A stretch of DNA of 38,587 nucleotides from Phytophthora quininea. Lineage: Eukaryota; Oomycota; Peronosporomycetes; Peronosporales; Peronosporaceae. Position 1 is the stretch's first letter. The number at the start of each line of letters is the position of its first letter. Location of the stretch: assembly GCA_011947345.1 (NCBI GenBank), contig JAAVTG010000321.1:1-38587 (forward strand), written 5' to 3'. Of the stretch, positions 8,998-20,620 are shown piece after piece. The notes beneath the pieces were generated by a model. It worked only from the letters and a program-made list of their open reading frames with translations, made no database searches and was not told the DNA's origin. The position numbers and the translations under genes were made by a program.

Positions 8998-10357
8998 CTA
9001 CTTCCTGCGCTTGCGAGTGCTGTCTACCCCGTCATTATCCTCCCCTGCTGTGGCTGCAGCTTTCGCCTCAGCAAACAATTCCACTTCCCTACGGAAAGCT
9101 TTCCTTCCTTTCGCTGCGCTTGGCGAATCGTCTTGGAACAGCCATAGGCAGCTTGGGATAAGTTAAATCTCGACAAATACAGATGCTGCATCGCCAAGTC
9201 CTCGGAAAGCGGCGAGCAGAGTTCACTCTTCAAGACCGTCAGCGTCTGGCCGGTCGAAACACACACTAGGACGGAGTCGGACGTTTCATACTGCAAAATA
9301 ATTCCTCGTTGATGCCCCATCGGCTTCGCGTCAGGTCGATAGGTCTTCACGATGTTCCCCACAGCGAACTTGAGCACGTCGACGAGCTCTCGAAATTGAA
9401 CAAACGTCTGCGTGTGCGTTTTCGTCACGAGTGGAGACCACATTTGGCGAGGTCGGGCCGCTGGGTCTTCACGCTCCTTCCATGGCACAACAGAAAAGTC
9501 CACGTCGGCAGTGCGCAGAGCAGGCTCAACAAACTCGGGAATAACTGCCTGGTGGCTGTCACCTACGTTCGGCCTGGGACGCCCTAAGCCGCTACGGATG
9601 GCTTCGTTTTCAACCACCTCTAGCGCCTTCTTGACGTTGCTACGGTTGGGATAATACTTGTACCGACAGACGAAAAAGGTTTTCCCTTTCTCGCGGAAGC
9701 CTCGCTTGATTTCGTCTTGGATTTCCTTGTATTCCTGCGGCGATACGACTTGACACACTTCAATGACTGCGTCTATCGAGTTTCGGTCTTTGTGTGGAGA
9801 TAAGAAGACTTCATTTTCAAGGATGCCACCTTTGAGCAGAGCTTTCACTTCGTCGCGTATATCGTACGGCTTGTAGTACCACTGCGCCATGAATGTCGAC
9901 ACTGCTCGATTGTGACGCTGTGAGGTCTGGACAGAGCTCACCAGCGCAACGTACGGGTCGTCGGGGTCTCCTGAGTCCAGCATCACGCAGTCGCCGACTT
10001 GGACGTGGACGTAGTCGGCGGTGGAATCACTCTCATCTGACTCTCCATCCTTCTGCTTCTGCTTCTGTTTGGACGATTGTTTCCCATTCGATTTCTTCTT
10101 GGGGTTTTGTTTTGGTGAAGCGTTTTTGGTTTTCGCCTGGGACTTACGGGTCTGGACGGTGTCGCTTTCGGTGGACCCGTCAATTGGCTGCTTGCTTCTC
10201 CCACGCGTCATCCGACGCGGAGGCGAGTCACTGTCACTGCTTGTCGTGTCTCCATCTTTGCGTGCTTTAAGTTCGCATCCGCTACGCTTGGTGTGGTGGT
10301 CTCCTGCTGCTCGACTGGACTACCAGGTTCTGAATCGCCGCCCTTTGTGCTCGCCAT
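8998..10357 (-). CDS. BAH-domain nuclear protein (chromatin reader)
   Basis: Bromo-adjacent homology domains mediate chromatin binding in replication, silencing and remodelling factors. The start is MASTKGGDSEPGSP at 10357. A low-complexity basic/acidic region follows (Lys/Gln-rich, then DGESDESDSTADY). The BAH domain begins HVQVGDCVMLDSGDPDDPYV and continues through FMAQWYYKPYDI, ENEVFLSPHKDRNSIDAVIE and FFVCRYKYYPNRSN. The C-terminal part has no domain I recognise and ends, in the better frame, with an acidic stretch and STRKRRK, an apparent nuclear localisation signal (stop 8998-9000). Two one-base breaks, at T runs 10257-10259 and 9100-9102, split the gene. Adding one A on the coding strand at each joins plausible coding sequence. 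The main frame alone would stop at 9024. Confidence 0.8.
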
Positions 10358-12039
10358 TTTCTGCAGTTCGGACCCCACTTTGGGTGCTCTTGGCCCCTCT
10401 AGACCTGGCAACCTGTGACGTAGCAAACCACCGCCACCGAGCTCCGTGTCGTCCTCGACCCTCGCTCGACCTCGGTGTCCTGCGTGGTTTTGCTTTATGA
10501 GCAAATGCGTCGTAGAGTGGCCGAAAATTCGGTATTTTAACCAATCAAAACGTTTTATGTATTTGCTATAAAGTTGTGCAGTGGGTGCAGAGGGAGCGCA
10601 CGTGGAGCGAGAGCCAATCGTACGCCAACGACTCCTTCGCCACAGCATGCAAAAACCAAGTCAATCCTGCCCTGTCGCCCACTGAAAGATCTCGTTTGAG
10701 GGTGGTGTAGTGCACACCATGTCGATCACCTTCAGCACACAAAGTTCAGGGCAAAACTGCTGATCCCATATGGAGTCTTCCTCAAACTAGTGACGCAACC
10801 AAATTTAAAATGCAGCTCTCTCCATCTAGTTGATGCACGTGAAAGTGGCTTCGCACAGCAGAACACAGTCCCATCATCTCACGCCATGGATAGAAGATGG
10901 TCTCATCGCGCCCAGGATGCCACCTTAATGGTGTACACATAGTGCTCGATAAAGTAGCTATTTGACATGTACTGCCATGGAAGGTAGTTTTGGCGTTTGG
11001 GATGGACAGAAGTTCTAACTAGTCGGTAAGATAGGGATCATCCGGCTCAGTTCCCTGAGACGCTCCGTCAGGCATTCCCCATTTCGATTCGCGAAGTACA
11101 TATCAACCATAACGGATGTGAACTCTAACACGCCCAGCTTAACATCATCCTGGCCGACTTTGCAGGAATTCGATGACGGGAATTCATTCACACAAAATGA
11201 TCTTGATAGCCACACCACATTGAAGGATTGACATCCTCGAGACAAAACACAACAAGATCATTTCTTGTGCCGTGAAAGCAATCTATGATCTGTGAGGCTA
11301 GTACTGTATCGGAGGATATAGTTTTGCACAGCTGTATCCGCCAGCGTAAGGGGCTACATGAATTCCGCGTGGCTGGTGGTGACAACTTGGCTACCATCTA
11401 TTTGACATCAATGTCTTCTTCACAATTGAGTTGATTGTTCACAGAGCGTTTGGTAGTTCGTCCTGCTGGTGTGACTATCAGATATGGAAAGTGTGCGATT
11501 AGAACATCATAGATGCACGTTCCTCGATCCTTGCTCCACCAATCAGGCGTTGCACGCCTGCCTCTCGGCCGTATCGATCGCAAGTCGGAAAGCCGGTGTC
11601 CAGAATTTAAACGATTCCTGGTCATGGGTCTTATCTCCCATTGCTTCGAGGCTCGCTCGGAATCTGAACAATGCTCTCCCCGCCCGTCCCTCACCGCGAC
11701 ATTAAACCTGAAGCAGCTCTGACGCGTAGTCTGAAGCCTCGCATTCCCCACCCTCGGGTCCAGGGCTAAATTGACAGGTTGCCGGCAGGGCGGCGGTGTT
11801 TGTAGTGTAATACAGGCATAGGAAACGGGAAGCCACTGTCGTCCGATGTGAGCTGCACATCCACCTCTCGTGTGATGATGTGAATTACGTTTTCCTATAG
11901 ATTGCGCTATGGGGAGTTTACACTTTACGGTATTGGATATCGCGTTCAAGAGATGAAGAAGTGTGCTACAAAATCTGTCGCTTGGGAGAAGGGAGGGGTG
12001 TGCTGGCCTACTAAGGATGGGCTCTCAAGACTAAGAAGT

Positions 12040-12470
12040 GCGCCCAGAAGCTGTGTTCTTGAAAGGCGCGCCCTAGGAATGCACGCTGAAGGAATCTCCG
12101 CTCTTGGAATGTACGCCCACGGGCACATTGCCTTGAGCGTGCGTGCACGTTACGTCCTGGTCACCCCTCGTTCTAAACGGGTCGCCAAGAACCAAGGTAT
12201 AAATTGCCACAGTGAAAGGTATTCCTGTATGCAACCCGTCTCGCCTTGGCTAACCTCACGATGTGTGAGGCAAGGACCTGTAAATCCCAAGCTGCCCAAG
12301 TGACCCAAGAAGCACAGCTTCCGCCCAAGACCCAGGAAGTTCTTGGATAACATCCCAAGGTATATATTTCTTGGGCGCCCACTTCTTCGATAGAGATTCT
12401 CTACGACGGAGATTCTCTTGGATGGAGATCTTCGCTGGACGTGGATTCTGGCACTTAGTGAGAATTCGCA
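12040..12470. repeat. Degenerate short tandem-like repeat zone
   Basis: Related words recur: GGAATGCACGC / GGAATCTCCGC / GGAATGTACGCC between 12075 and 12120, CCCAAG and its complement CTTGGG several times between 12280 and 12380, and GAGATTCTCT / GGAGATTCTCT / GGAGATCTTC between 12393 and 12432. The units are too diverged for a clean period. Such zones occur in retroelement LTRs and untranslated leaders. Confidence 0.3.
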
Positions 12471-12845
12471 TTTACCATGAATCTAATGGTTTGTACCCAG
12501 AATGTTTACGCCACAGATGATTTGAAGAGCGACGAACCCACGATAAATGGCCGTCATCAAGTCAAGCATACTAAGATCAAGACTAATTCGTATCCTAATG
12601 ACTGTGCTCAAGATCTGCGGAAGAGCTGCAGATCTACTAGCTGTAAGAGATATCAATCAGAGAGTTCTTTTGCCCTGTACTGCACAAGTGCCAGTTGGTG
12701 CTCTTTGCGTGTTAGTGCTAAGGCGGCCTGCTACTCCCCACCTGTTTGTTAAGTCCAATTGGTAGGGAATCCTGGCGCCCCGACCATTCTGTTTACTAGT
12801 TGGGCGTCTGTCTTGCAGGCAAACCCATTTCATATTAAAACTACG

Positions 12846-12877
12846 CTCAAGCGGCTGGATAGCAGTCGCCGCTTGAG
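12846..12877. repeat. Perfect 10-bp stem, 12-nt loop hairpin
   Basis: CTCAAGCGGC (12846-12855) is followed after 12 nt by its exact reverse complement GCCGCTTGAG (12868-12877). No poly-T tract follows, and no gene is identified next to it. Confidence 0.6.
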
Positions 12878-13711
12878 TTTGCTTTGAGACTATTGAAGCT
12901 GGTGATAGACCCCCGACCAAGGATCTATAAGAATAAGTGTCGGCTGTATATTTGCATAAGGATCTCTCTGTAAATTGGTTATCTGTGGTTGATAGTTCTT
13001 CTTGAACTTGCAGTCAAAAACCCTGTCTCTTTAACTGCTACCCAAGAATAGTGGGCTGCAGGGAACGAATTGTGGGCAAACTAAACCATCTAATACTCTT
13101 TTGTGTCTTTGACTGTGAAAGACTATCCGGTAGATTACGAGAAATCCAAGGGTCGAACCGTTAAGGATTCACGAGGTGCACACACCAATCCTTCGACGGC
13201 AGTTCCAGAACCGCCGCCGAAGGGGTACACGACCGATATCGGTTCACCAGTTCCTGGCCACGTCATACGGCTCACGCCGTACGACAAAACGGTACCTGGC
13301 AACCTCCTGGACGGAAAATATCACCATAGTTTAGCCACACTCGCCAACGATAGATACGACCGCGTTTTTAGTCCATATAGTTTTTTTAGTATACACAGAA
13401 GGGTGGCCGATCCGTGCTGAATCCCAAATGACTATGATTTCCCATTCTAAAAGACTGGCCTCCAAATGGAGCAGACTTTGGCGGGTGCTTAGCGCACGAT
13501 TGTTGGACAAAATAAGCAGCTTTTGTCAAACAACGTGCCTGCATGTCACGCCGACGCGTGAGGGCCCCCGTCAGTGTATACTTGAGACTAGTGTTGGTTT
13601 TGCCGAGTTTCGGAAACTGATTTTATCTTTTTATCTTGTCAAGTTGTTACGAAAAGAAGATGTTCGAGTTTAGAGTTGTTCGTTTGAGTACTCGTAAGAG
13701 AAGTCAATGTA

Positions 13712-15900
13712 GTATGAGGTGACGTGGGTCTCGACTCGCGCTTCACCGCTGCCGCTTTCATCCTCGTCGTCTCCGTTTTCTTCTTCCTCACTTGAACTTG
13801 AATCAGTGTCGTTGTCGTCCTCTAACCCACTCGAACTTGACTCACTATATCATGCGAAAACGATTTCTGGGGCTTCGTCGTCGTCGTCTCCCGATTTCTT
13901 CTTTCGCAAGTTTGACGTATCAAACACAACCTCGGGAAGTTGCTTCTTTTCTGCTGAGTTGGAATACAAACAAACCAGCTTGCAAATCTTCCTCAAGCCT
14001 AACCGGTTTCGCCGCCCTGATTGAAAGAAGCCATGAATGCTCCAGTTCCTCTCTGTAGCCGCTGACGATGCCGGCACAGAAAAACTCGTTGCGCAAAGCA
14101 AAATAAAACAGGATAGGGATCACGCTCAGATTTCCACCATTCCAGTGGCACAGACTAGCCCTTCTTTCTACGTTGTTTGGCTGTCCAGTCCACCTTGCAA
14201 TTCAAAACACTAACACTTCAACTTCGTGGTCACATGCCCTAACTTCCTCACGTGAGAATCCCAGTCGCTGAGCGGTCTTGTGAATTTCCTTAACAGTATT
14301 CTCGCGGTCCTTGCTGACGAATGCCGTGGGAGCCTTCGTCTGATCCAACAAATAGGTGATCCCTTTGCGTCCGTATGAATAAATTCCCACCTGACCTCGA
14401 TCAAAGTACGGATGTTCGCCGCTATTTGATGAGAAATGTCGGTTCGCGATACATGTGATGTGATTGGTTCTGAGGTCCTTAAAACTCCAGTACACCAAGG
14501 AGACACAGCAATGATCACCTTCCTGTAGACCGATTTTCTCAATGATAGGCGTTAGGAGTTTAATCACCTGGCTCCCTTTCAACCAGAAGGACGCCTCTCT
14601 CACAATGCCGTTCGCCCTTCTGAATTTCATTGCCTTGTCATTTGTTTTACTTTGCTTCGAGTCGAGCGGAAGGGTTCCGGCGATTGCTCGAACGAGTAGA
14701 AGGCTTTGTGGACTTTGTAGCTTTGCGTGGAGTCTGTCGTACAGATTTGTGTGTTGTCCCGCTCGGGGTCTGGCTGAGTCGGGTGCTTGAAGTGGTGGCA
14801 TGCGCTCTTTGACGTTTTTCACCCTTATAACGTCTCCATGATGCATCATCGTTGAAAATACCAGTGATTGCTACTCGTTCTTGATGACGTTCACAAGACA
14901 TTAAAATGAGGAGTACCAACGCGTGGCTACCGGCAGCAAAGAAAGCGTCTGTATGTTTCGCACGGACGGAGCTGGTAAACGCTTTTTTCCTCTTTGAAGC
15001 GTTCAAGGAGCTTTGATCTCGCCGTAAAATACCTAGTCAGCGACTCAGCGTTTGTCATCACGTCCTTGACAACATCCAGCAAGGCAATGTCCTGAAGATG
15101 AAGGTTGAGAACATGAGCTGCACAACCCGAACAAAAGACACCTCGCTTTTTTCGTAATCCTCCACGCCTTGTCTGCATTTGGGGCGTTATCTGTCGTGAC
15201 TGATGATACTCTGCCTTTACCGACGATGTTTTCCACGTCATCAATCACTTTCATCACATGTCTTGCAACGAACTCTCCACTTTGATCGTCCGTTCTAGTA
15301 GCGATGGAAGTCCAAAACACTGGCGGCATGTTTGGCGCTACTAGCATAAAAATAATCAGCCTTTCCCGGTTAGGGTTCGGCCAGCCATCTGCAGAGAGCT
15401 CCCAAAATGGTTGCCCCTCAAGTATCTTCAAGACCTGCTCCATTCTTTCATCATACGCCTGGTTGAGCAGTGGACCACCAACAGTTTTCCAGGAAGGCAT
15501 ATCCAAGGTCAGCGCATTTCATAACCGCTTGAAACTTGGCAGCTCGACGTGCCGAAAAGCAGTCCCAGACTCAAAAATGTAGTCTGCTACTAACTTGTCG
15601 AACTTGGATTGGGTAATAGCGCCGATGACAGATGGCTGATTTTCCTCATCGTCTCTCTCAGCACTTGCAGTCGTCTCAAAGTCCCCGCTAAGCCTTCTCT
15701 TCTTCTGGCACTCTCCTCTGCGCGATCTTGCACCACTCGTGATCTGTTTTTCCTCTTTACTAAGGAGTAACCCGAGCAGTACAATAAGTGCCACTCAAGC
15801 TGACATACTTTGGGTTTTGCTTTTGAAGGTGCACCGCTAACAGACCCAATACGCGTCCAGTTCATTGTAAAATGACCACACATCTGGATTTGGACGTCCA
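13712..15900 (-). pseudogene. hAT-family transposase, copy 1, multiple frame breaks
   Basis: hAT transposases cut and paste DNA with a BED zinc finger, an RNase H-like core and a C-terminal dimerisation region. In order on the minus strand: a BED-like N-terminus (PKVCQLEWH, YCSGYS), then DKLVADYIFESGTAFRHVE, FWELSADGWPNPNRERLI, SSVTTDNAPNADKAWRI, FCSGCAAHVLNLHLQDIA and RYFTARSKLLERFKE. These are the typical DGW, TDNA and C-x2-(H)-x(5)-H core landmarks. Next are FWLKGSQVIKLLTPIIEKIG, then ERNWSIHGFFQSGRRNRLG and KLVCLYSNS of the dimerisation domain, and an acidic Ser/Glu/Asp-rich tail. At least five frame changes divide it, so it is non-functional as written. The acidic tail, read on the other strand, produces a Ser-rich open frame that is a shadow. 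Confidence 0.85.
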
Positions 15901-17038
15901 CCGGCCATTATCGCTTGACTGACGGGAGTTCGCAGCAGCAATATGCAAGCGCATTACAGCGCTCTACGCACCCTCTCTCTTTGCTCGAATCCTCCTTATT
16001 TTCCTTGCACGACGGACGCTGATGCTGAAGTGAGGAGTGAACACGAATTCAAGCAAATTACTATTATTTCATAAATAGCCCAAATATTACAGCTATGACC
16101 ATGTCACCAATTTTCTGCCCAAAACTTCGAGTTTTAAAGACAAAACTCTTATCCCCTATAATAGGAAGTGTACCCATGTGCCTTGTCCACGTGTTGCTCC
16201 GTCCTCGTCCCTCGTCGTCCTCACTAATAACAACACAAGTGAAGTGACGGCGTTGTGACAGCTGGAGGTGACTGCGACCGCTTCATCGAAAGCTGCAGCA
16301 TCGAACATTAAAACTGCGGATTTCTTCTTGTGCAGGCCGAAGACAGCGAGAACCAACTACATGGGGGCTTAGTCAAAACGCAGAGTGGCATTTTCAAGGA
16401 TGATCGACACGCCAGCCGATCAAAGATTCGGCAGAGGAGATCATAGGAGTGGAGAAGATGACAAAGCTCAAGACCACCAAGACGTCCATGTCGTCTGGGG
16501 CATGCCGGCCACCACTCGATTTTGGCTGGGCCATCGCCCGCAGGCAACTAAAGCATTGCTACAGAATGGAGTGAAATTTTCGATTAACGGCATGCTGCGA
16601 ATAATACTCCAGCTATGGCGTGCTCCCTATGCTGTCGCTTAATGCGTTCAACGAAATGTGGGCATGAACTCGTTATGCTTCTACCACGGAAGCGGCTTTT
16701 GCCGTGACCGATGTGGTGTTCATAAGCTACAGCAATTCTCAGGTCAACAATTTGTTTTCGACGAAAAACAAAACTTTTTCTGCAGCGAGCTCAGCAAAAA
16801 CGACCCGCAATGCACTTCGAGGACACTGACGACAGATCCACCATGGACACCGCAGCTTCACTCTTGTGATATCTGGGGGCATGGCCTTCAGTGACCAAGG
16901 CATCTTGTAAGTTGCGGCATCAAATACAACGAAAATGGCGCTGGTGACGTCGGTTGCACAGTGGTGTCATTCCCCAGTCGCTGTTGGACGAAAAGTAGCT
17001 TTGCTGGAGGTAAGTTCTTTAAACGCCATGGAAAAGTG
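15901..17038. other. No recognisable gene
   Basis: 1.1 kb between the hAT copy and the Crypton relic. Small open frames at 16385-16642 and 16658-16894 (+) show no family signature. The right part may hold diverged 3' sequence of the Crypton element. Confidence 0.35.
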
Positions 17039-18357
17039 CTAGTGGCGAAATAACATCGCTATTTCTCCATCGATATATGTCAGTGTGCTCTTCTGTTGTT
17101 GCCTCATGACGTCCATCAAGTCGGGGACTATTTCCTGCAGCCACATCGCATGAGGTGATGCCTGCTCGATAATTTTGAGCTTCAGTTGAACCTCGAACTC
17201 AATTAAAGCATTGGAATGAAAAATCGCGTGTTGCCACAGCTTGTGGGCAGGATGAACACCTCGCAGGATTACCGCGTCTTGAAGCAACATCATGCGTAAA
17301 TATCACAGTAAGTCAAGAAATCCTCCGGTTGTGATTTGGGACGCTGCCTTTTGTATACTGCCGCGCACGCTTCAACAAAAGAAAATACACTCGCTGAGGG
17401 CACACTGACGGTGCTGTGACTGATATGTCAAGACAAAATGCTTGGCGAACCGGGGAGAAGCCGGCAAATATCCGCATTGGCTCGAGGAGACATGGGCTGA
17501 AGTAGATCTCTCAATGGCCAAAGCATTTCTACGACTCAAGCGCCTAATTTGCGATTCAGTTGGCGACGACTAGCTCCGCCATACGCGATCGGGAGCTGCG
17601 AGGCGCATGCGGTTTGGTGTTCGAGTTAAAACCAACGGCAGTAAAAATATCACTGCACCGTCGTGGTGGGCACGTTGTAAGATCGGCGTCGCAGGATCAA
17701 AGCCTGCCTTGAGCAGTTTAATATCATACCACATCTCTCACACTAAAATGCCCGGAACAACTGTATTCTCGATACTTCACCGGAAAAAAGGTAAAAAAAA
17801 AATCCTGGGCATACTTCAGCGTCACGATGGTGGATGCACGATCAAAATTCCCGTCGGCCAAACTGGTTGAGCTTCCCTTGCTCCATGGTCATGACCAACG
17901 CGCGACAATAATTAAAACCTTCACTCTCCAACGGAACACTGAACAGATCCGGCAGTTCTAGACTTCTCACCGATTCTCCCCGCAGAAAGCACCCACGACA
18001 CAGCAAATGACGCATTCTATGCCTCAAGCCTGGACCGTTACTCAGGTTGATGTAATACCTAGAAACTGAGACCAATTCGTTCGTCGTGTTATATCCGACG
18101 AGCAATGGCCCAACCCCTCTGTCAGCATATTGATCCCGATTGTTCTTCTCGTGCTTCTCACCGGAGTTACGCAAGAAGATATGTCACATACCCGTTACGC
18201 GTATACGGATGGGAATTAGCACCGTGGCTCTGCTGATTGCTGTAAATTTCGCCTACTGCATTTACATACATTTCAGCAATAGAAACATCAACCTTACGCG
18301 TAGAATTCTTCACTCGAACTTGACGATCTACTACTTCATCGACGAGGAATAGATGCA
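17039..18357 (-). pseudogene. Crypton-type tyrosine recombinase relic
   Basis: Crypton elements move by a tyrosine recombinase and are known from fungi and oomycetes. Reading down the minus strand: VDVSIAEMYVNAVGEIY and NSHPYTRNG (N-terminal part), then GCFLRGESVRSLELPDLF and QGKLNQFGRREF, the typical block upstream of the catalytic part. Next is a RHxD-like stretch (HHRDAEVCPG), then THxxR-like KPHAPRSSRSRMAEL, and EPMRIFAGFSP, which in this family follows the region of the catalytic tyrosine. Last come LQDAVILRGVHPAHKLWQHAIFH and WLQEIVPDLMDVM of the C-terminal GCR1/CBF3-like tail. The frame changes repeatedly and stops interrupt the catalytic region, so it is dead as written. Assignment rests on recalled family patterns, not a search. 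Confidence 0.7.
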
Positions 18358-20414
18358 GTTTTGCATATGTAACTTGATAGCGTGTCGTCCCTTATCTATC
18401 GCACTAGGCCATAAATTCATGCTGCTTGGGAGTGTACGCATTAATGATGTTGTTTGGTCTTGAAGCTCGGCTTTGGTCAAGCCTGGGATTGGCACACTCC
18501 TTGCGCCCTACTTGCAGCTTGGGTTGCTCCATTACGACCTTCCAAGAACGACTCCCTGTAACGAATAAATAAGGTCTGCACAAGTTTTCGGCTCTCTCTC
18601 CGAACCCTCATCAGCGGAGACGTCGTCTTTTTATACAGCGCCCATCTACAGATGAACTTAACTCTAGGGAAATAGCCACTCATTATTCGCATCAAACCGC
18701 ATGATAGTTTTATCAGCAGTTGCTGTAGTAAATTTGCTGAATTAGTATGAATTTTGTGTTAGAACTGCGACACAACCCGACGTGTGCGCAACGTGCGTGA
18801 CTGGGCGGAAGACGAAAAAAGGCACCAGAGTGTCGCACCATCCAAACTTGGCAGACTTGTGCTATATGATCACGTACGTCAATCACACGCACTACGTCGA
18901 CCACACCAACAGCACCCTTACGAACACAATATATTCCTGCACTTATCCGCTCGGCACGACAAGTTGGGGCAAAAGACGTATTGATCGGCGCGTGCACAGA
19001 GGCCCCGCGAAAGCGACCCCCCTCCTTTTTTTCTACTAGTAGGGATAAGGTGGGAGGGTAGTCGATCTTGGCGCGGCAGCGACGAAAGTGAAGTGATACC
19101 GTGCCTCACTAACGCACAAAGATCCATTTCCGCTGCCCGCTGTGTCGCTTCGCAAATCAACAAGGACTGGAAAATTCGCATCAAACATCATATCAAGACA
19201 ACGAGAAGCATAAAAATAAGCGCGTTAAACGTGTACATTGTTGAGTACCTCTGGCGGATTTGGAACTTCCCGAAGGCAGAATCTACGGCCCAAATAATGA
19301 ACGACCTCATTCAGCTGGCTCAGTGCCACGAAATGTGACTTTATGAATGAAAAATTGTACTTAAAATTTCATTCCAGTGAAATTATCAATAGAAAATGAC
19401 AGTACGACAAAAACGGAGCTGTCCTAGAGGATACCACTCCGGTTTGAAGTTTGCTGAAGGATGAAGCTAAGGAGGTTCGCTTCTGTGAAAGGCCATTGAA
19501 CGAAAAGGGATAATAACTAGCAGCTGCGAACTCTCATACAAAAATTAAGCGAGGGCCCCAGCTGTGTCCACCTCACGCGTCATTTCCCGATCGGCGATGA
19601 CCAACCTGAACTTCGCTGACCCCGTGCAGCTACAAGGTGCTGTACCTGGATCTTGTAGTGAAGGGGCTATCGACGCTTCAAGCCAAAGACCGCGGTTGCA
19701 ACTACACGCCCGTGTTCCAAGCGGTTGATGAGGACAAAGACGATCCGTTTTGCGAGAAGTCTCGAGTCGTTCGAGCCTCGGGGGCCGTAGGAGAATTGAA
19801 GCGAGCACTGAAGGCAGTTACCTCCTGCCTCGACACTGGCTGGCTCCCAAGTGCGTTCTCCTTCACGCATTCTCTCCAGGCAGGCGTTCTGACCGTCGTT
19901 GAGCACGTGCCGGAGTGCTCGACGTGCTCGAGCTATAAGGGTATTAGCAATCTGCTTTCTCACTGGGTCAGTGTAGAGCGCGGACGCTGTTAGTAGTTAT
20001 CGGGAGGAGTATCCAATATATGCTAAGCTGACCAAATGAATTCTCAGTTTGCATTTACTTCGAGACAAGCAACTGCCCCGGACAAGGAGGATCGGGTGCT
20101 AGATTGGTTGAGGAGAACAACAAAACCACCAAGATTACCTTACCAGCTTTATTGATGCGGCCAAGACCAAGGTCATGTGTCTGCAAGAATCGTTTGCACT
20201 TTAGAGAAGGGGACACAACTTCGTGTGTTCGATGGCTGCGTTGCGACAAAAGATGATACAATGGCCTGCGAGCTGTCCATTCGGGTAGGCTTCGTATGGT
20301 TCCCTCATACATAATGAAATGCGTAGAAGTCCACAATCATCGAATTCACTGCTATTTAGCCTACCAAGGCCTCACTTGGGACCCAATATTGTTACAAGCG
20401 TCCCACCTGGGCCC
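18358..20414. other. No recognised gene
   Basis: Small open frames only. A plus-strand frame at 19637-19993 (LVVKGLSTLQAKDRGCNYTP) looks coding-like by composition but shows no known motif, and minus-strand frames overlap it. No inverted or direct terminal repeats were found by eye. Confidence 0.35.
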
Positions 20415-20620
20415 TACGAATGTCAGCACTGTGAGGTGAAGGTAGACCAGTCAAATTTAATGCGGCAGCATCGCTGGTAATCCAAATAAGAATCTCGCGG
20501 TTAAAAAACGAAAAACTTATCGTTCGCCGACTAAGACACAGGGTCATGGAGGTGTACTATTTGTGGAGATAGCTACGGCATTGAAAGTTCTTACAGAGCG
20601 CACGTGAGTCGTGGACACGA
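20415..20620 (+). pseudogene. Remnant of a C2H2 zinc-finger protein (two fingers)
   Basis: The first finger reads YECQHCEVKVDQSNLMRQHRW (C-x2-C-x12-H; the second His is lost and a stop follows). The second reads WRCTICGDSYGIESSYRAHV and continues to a final His (C-x2-C-x12-H-x4-H). The linker contains stops. C2H2 fingers like these occur in transposon-encoded proteins, and this AT-rich setting fits that origin. The parent gene is unknown. Confidence 0.5.

Larger units (their letters stand above)
10358..13711. other. Long stretch without a recognisable gene
   Basis: Open frames here are short, overlap on both strands and carry no signature I recognise. The sequence is AT-richer than the housekeeping island to the left. 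It includes a degenerate repeat zone at about 12040-12470 and a hairpin at 12846-12877. A Pro-rich open frame at 13103-13420 (VPEPPPKGYTTDIG, GHVIRLTPYDKTVPG) looks coding-like but is unassigned. The region probably contains eroded retroelement sequence, but I cannot show LTRs or polymerase motifs. Confidence 0.4.

Noticed and set aside
5021..10260. Programmed -1 frameshifting as a shared mechanism
   Set aside because: The sites lack a common slippery heptamer and occur in unrelated genes at arbitrary places; missing single bases in A/T runs are simpler.
11015..11397. Possible Copia RNase H end on the minus strand (VTTSHAEF-like)
   Set aside because: Only a few residues fit, frames change, and no other Copia domain is nearby.
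13588..13606. hAT-like terminal repeat start (TAGTGTTGGTTTTGCCGAG) left of hAT copy 1
   Set aside because: The expected inverted partner was not found to the right of 15.9 kb.
13719..14024. Ser-rich plus-strand open frame
   Set aside because: It is the complement of the acidic tail and dimerisation domain of hAT copy 1; composition explains it.
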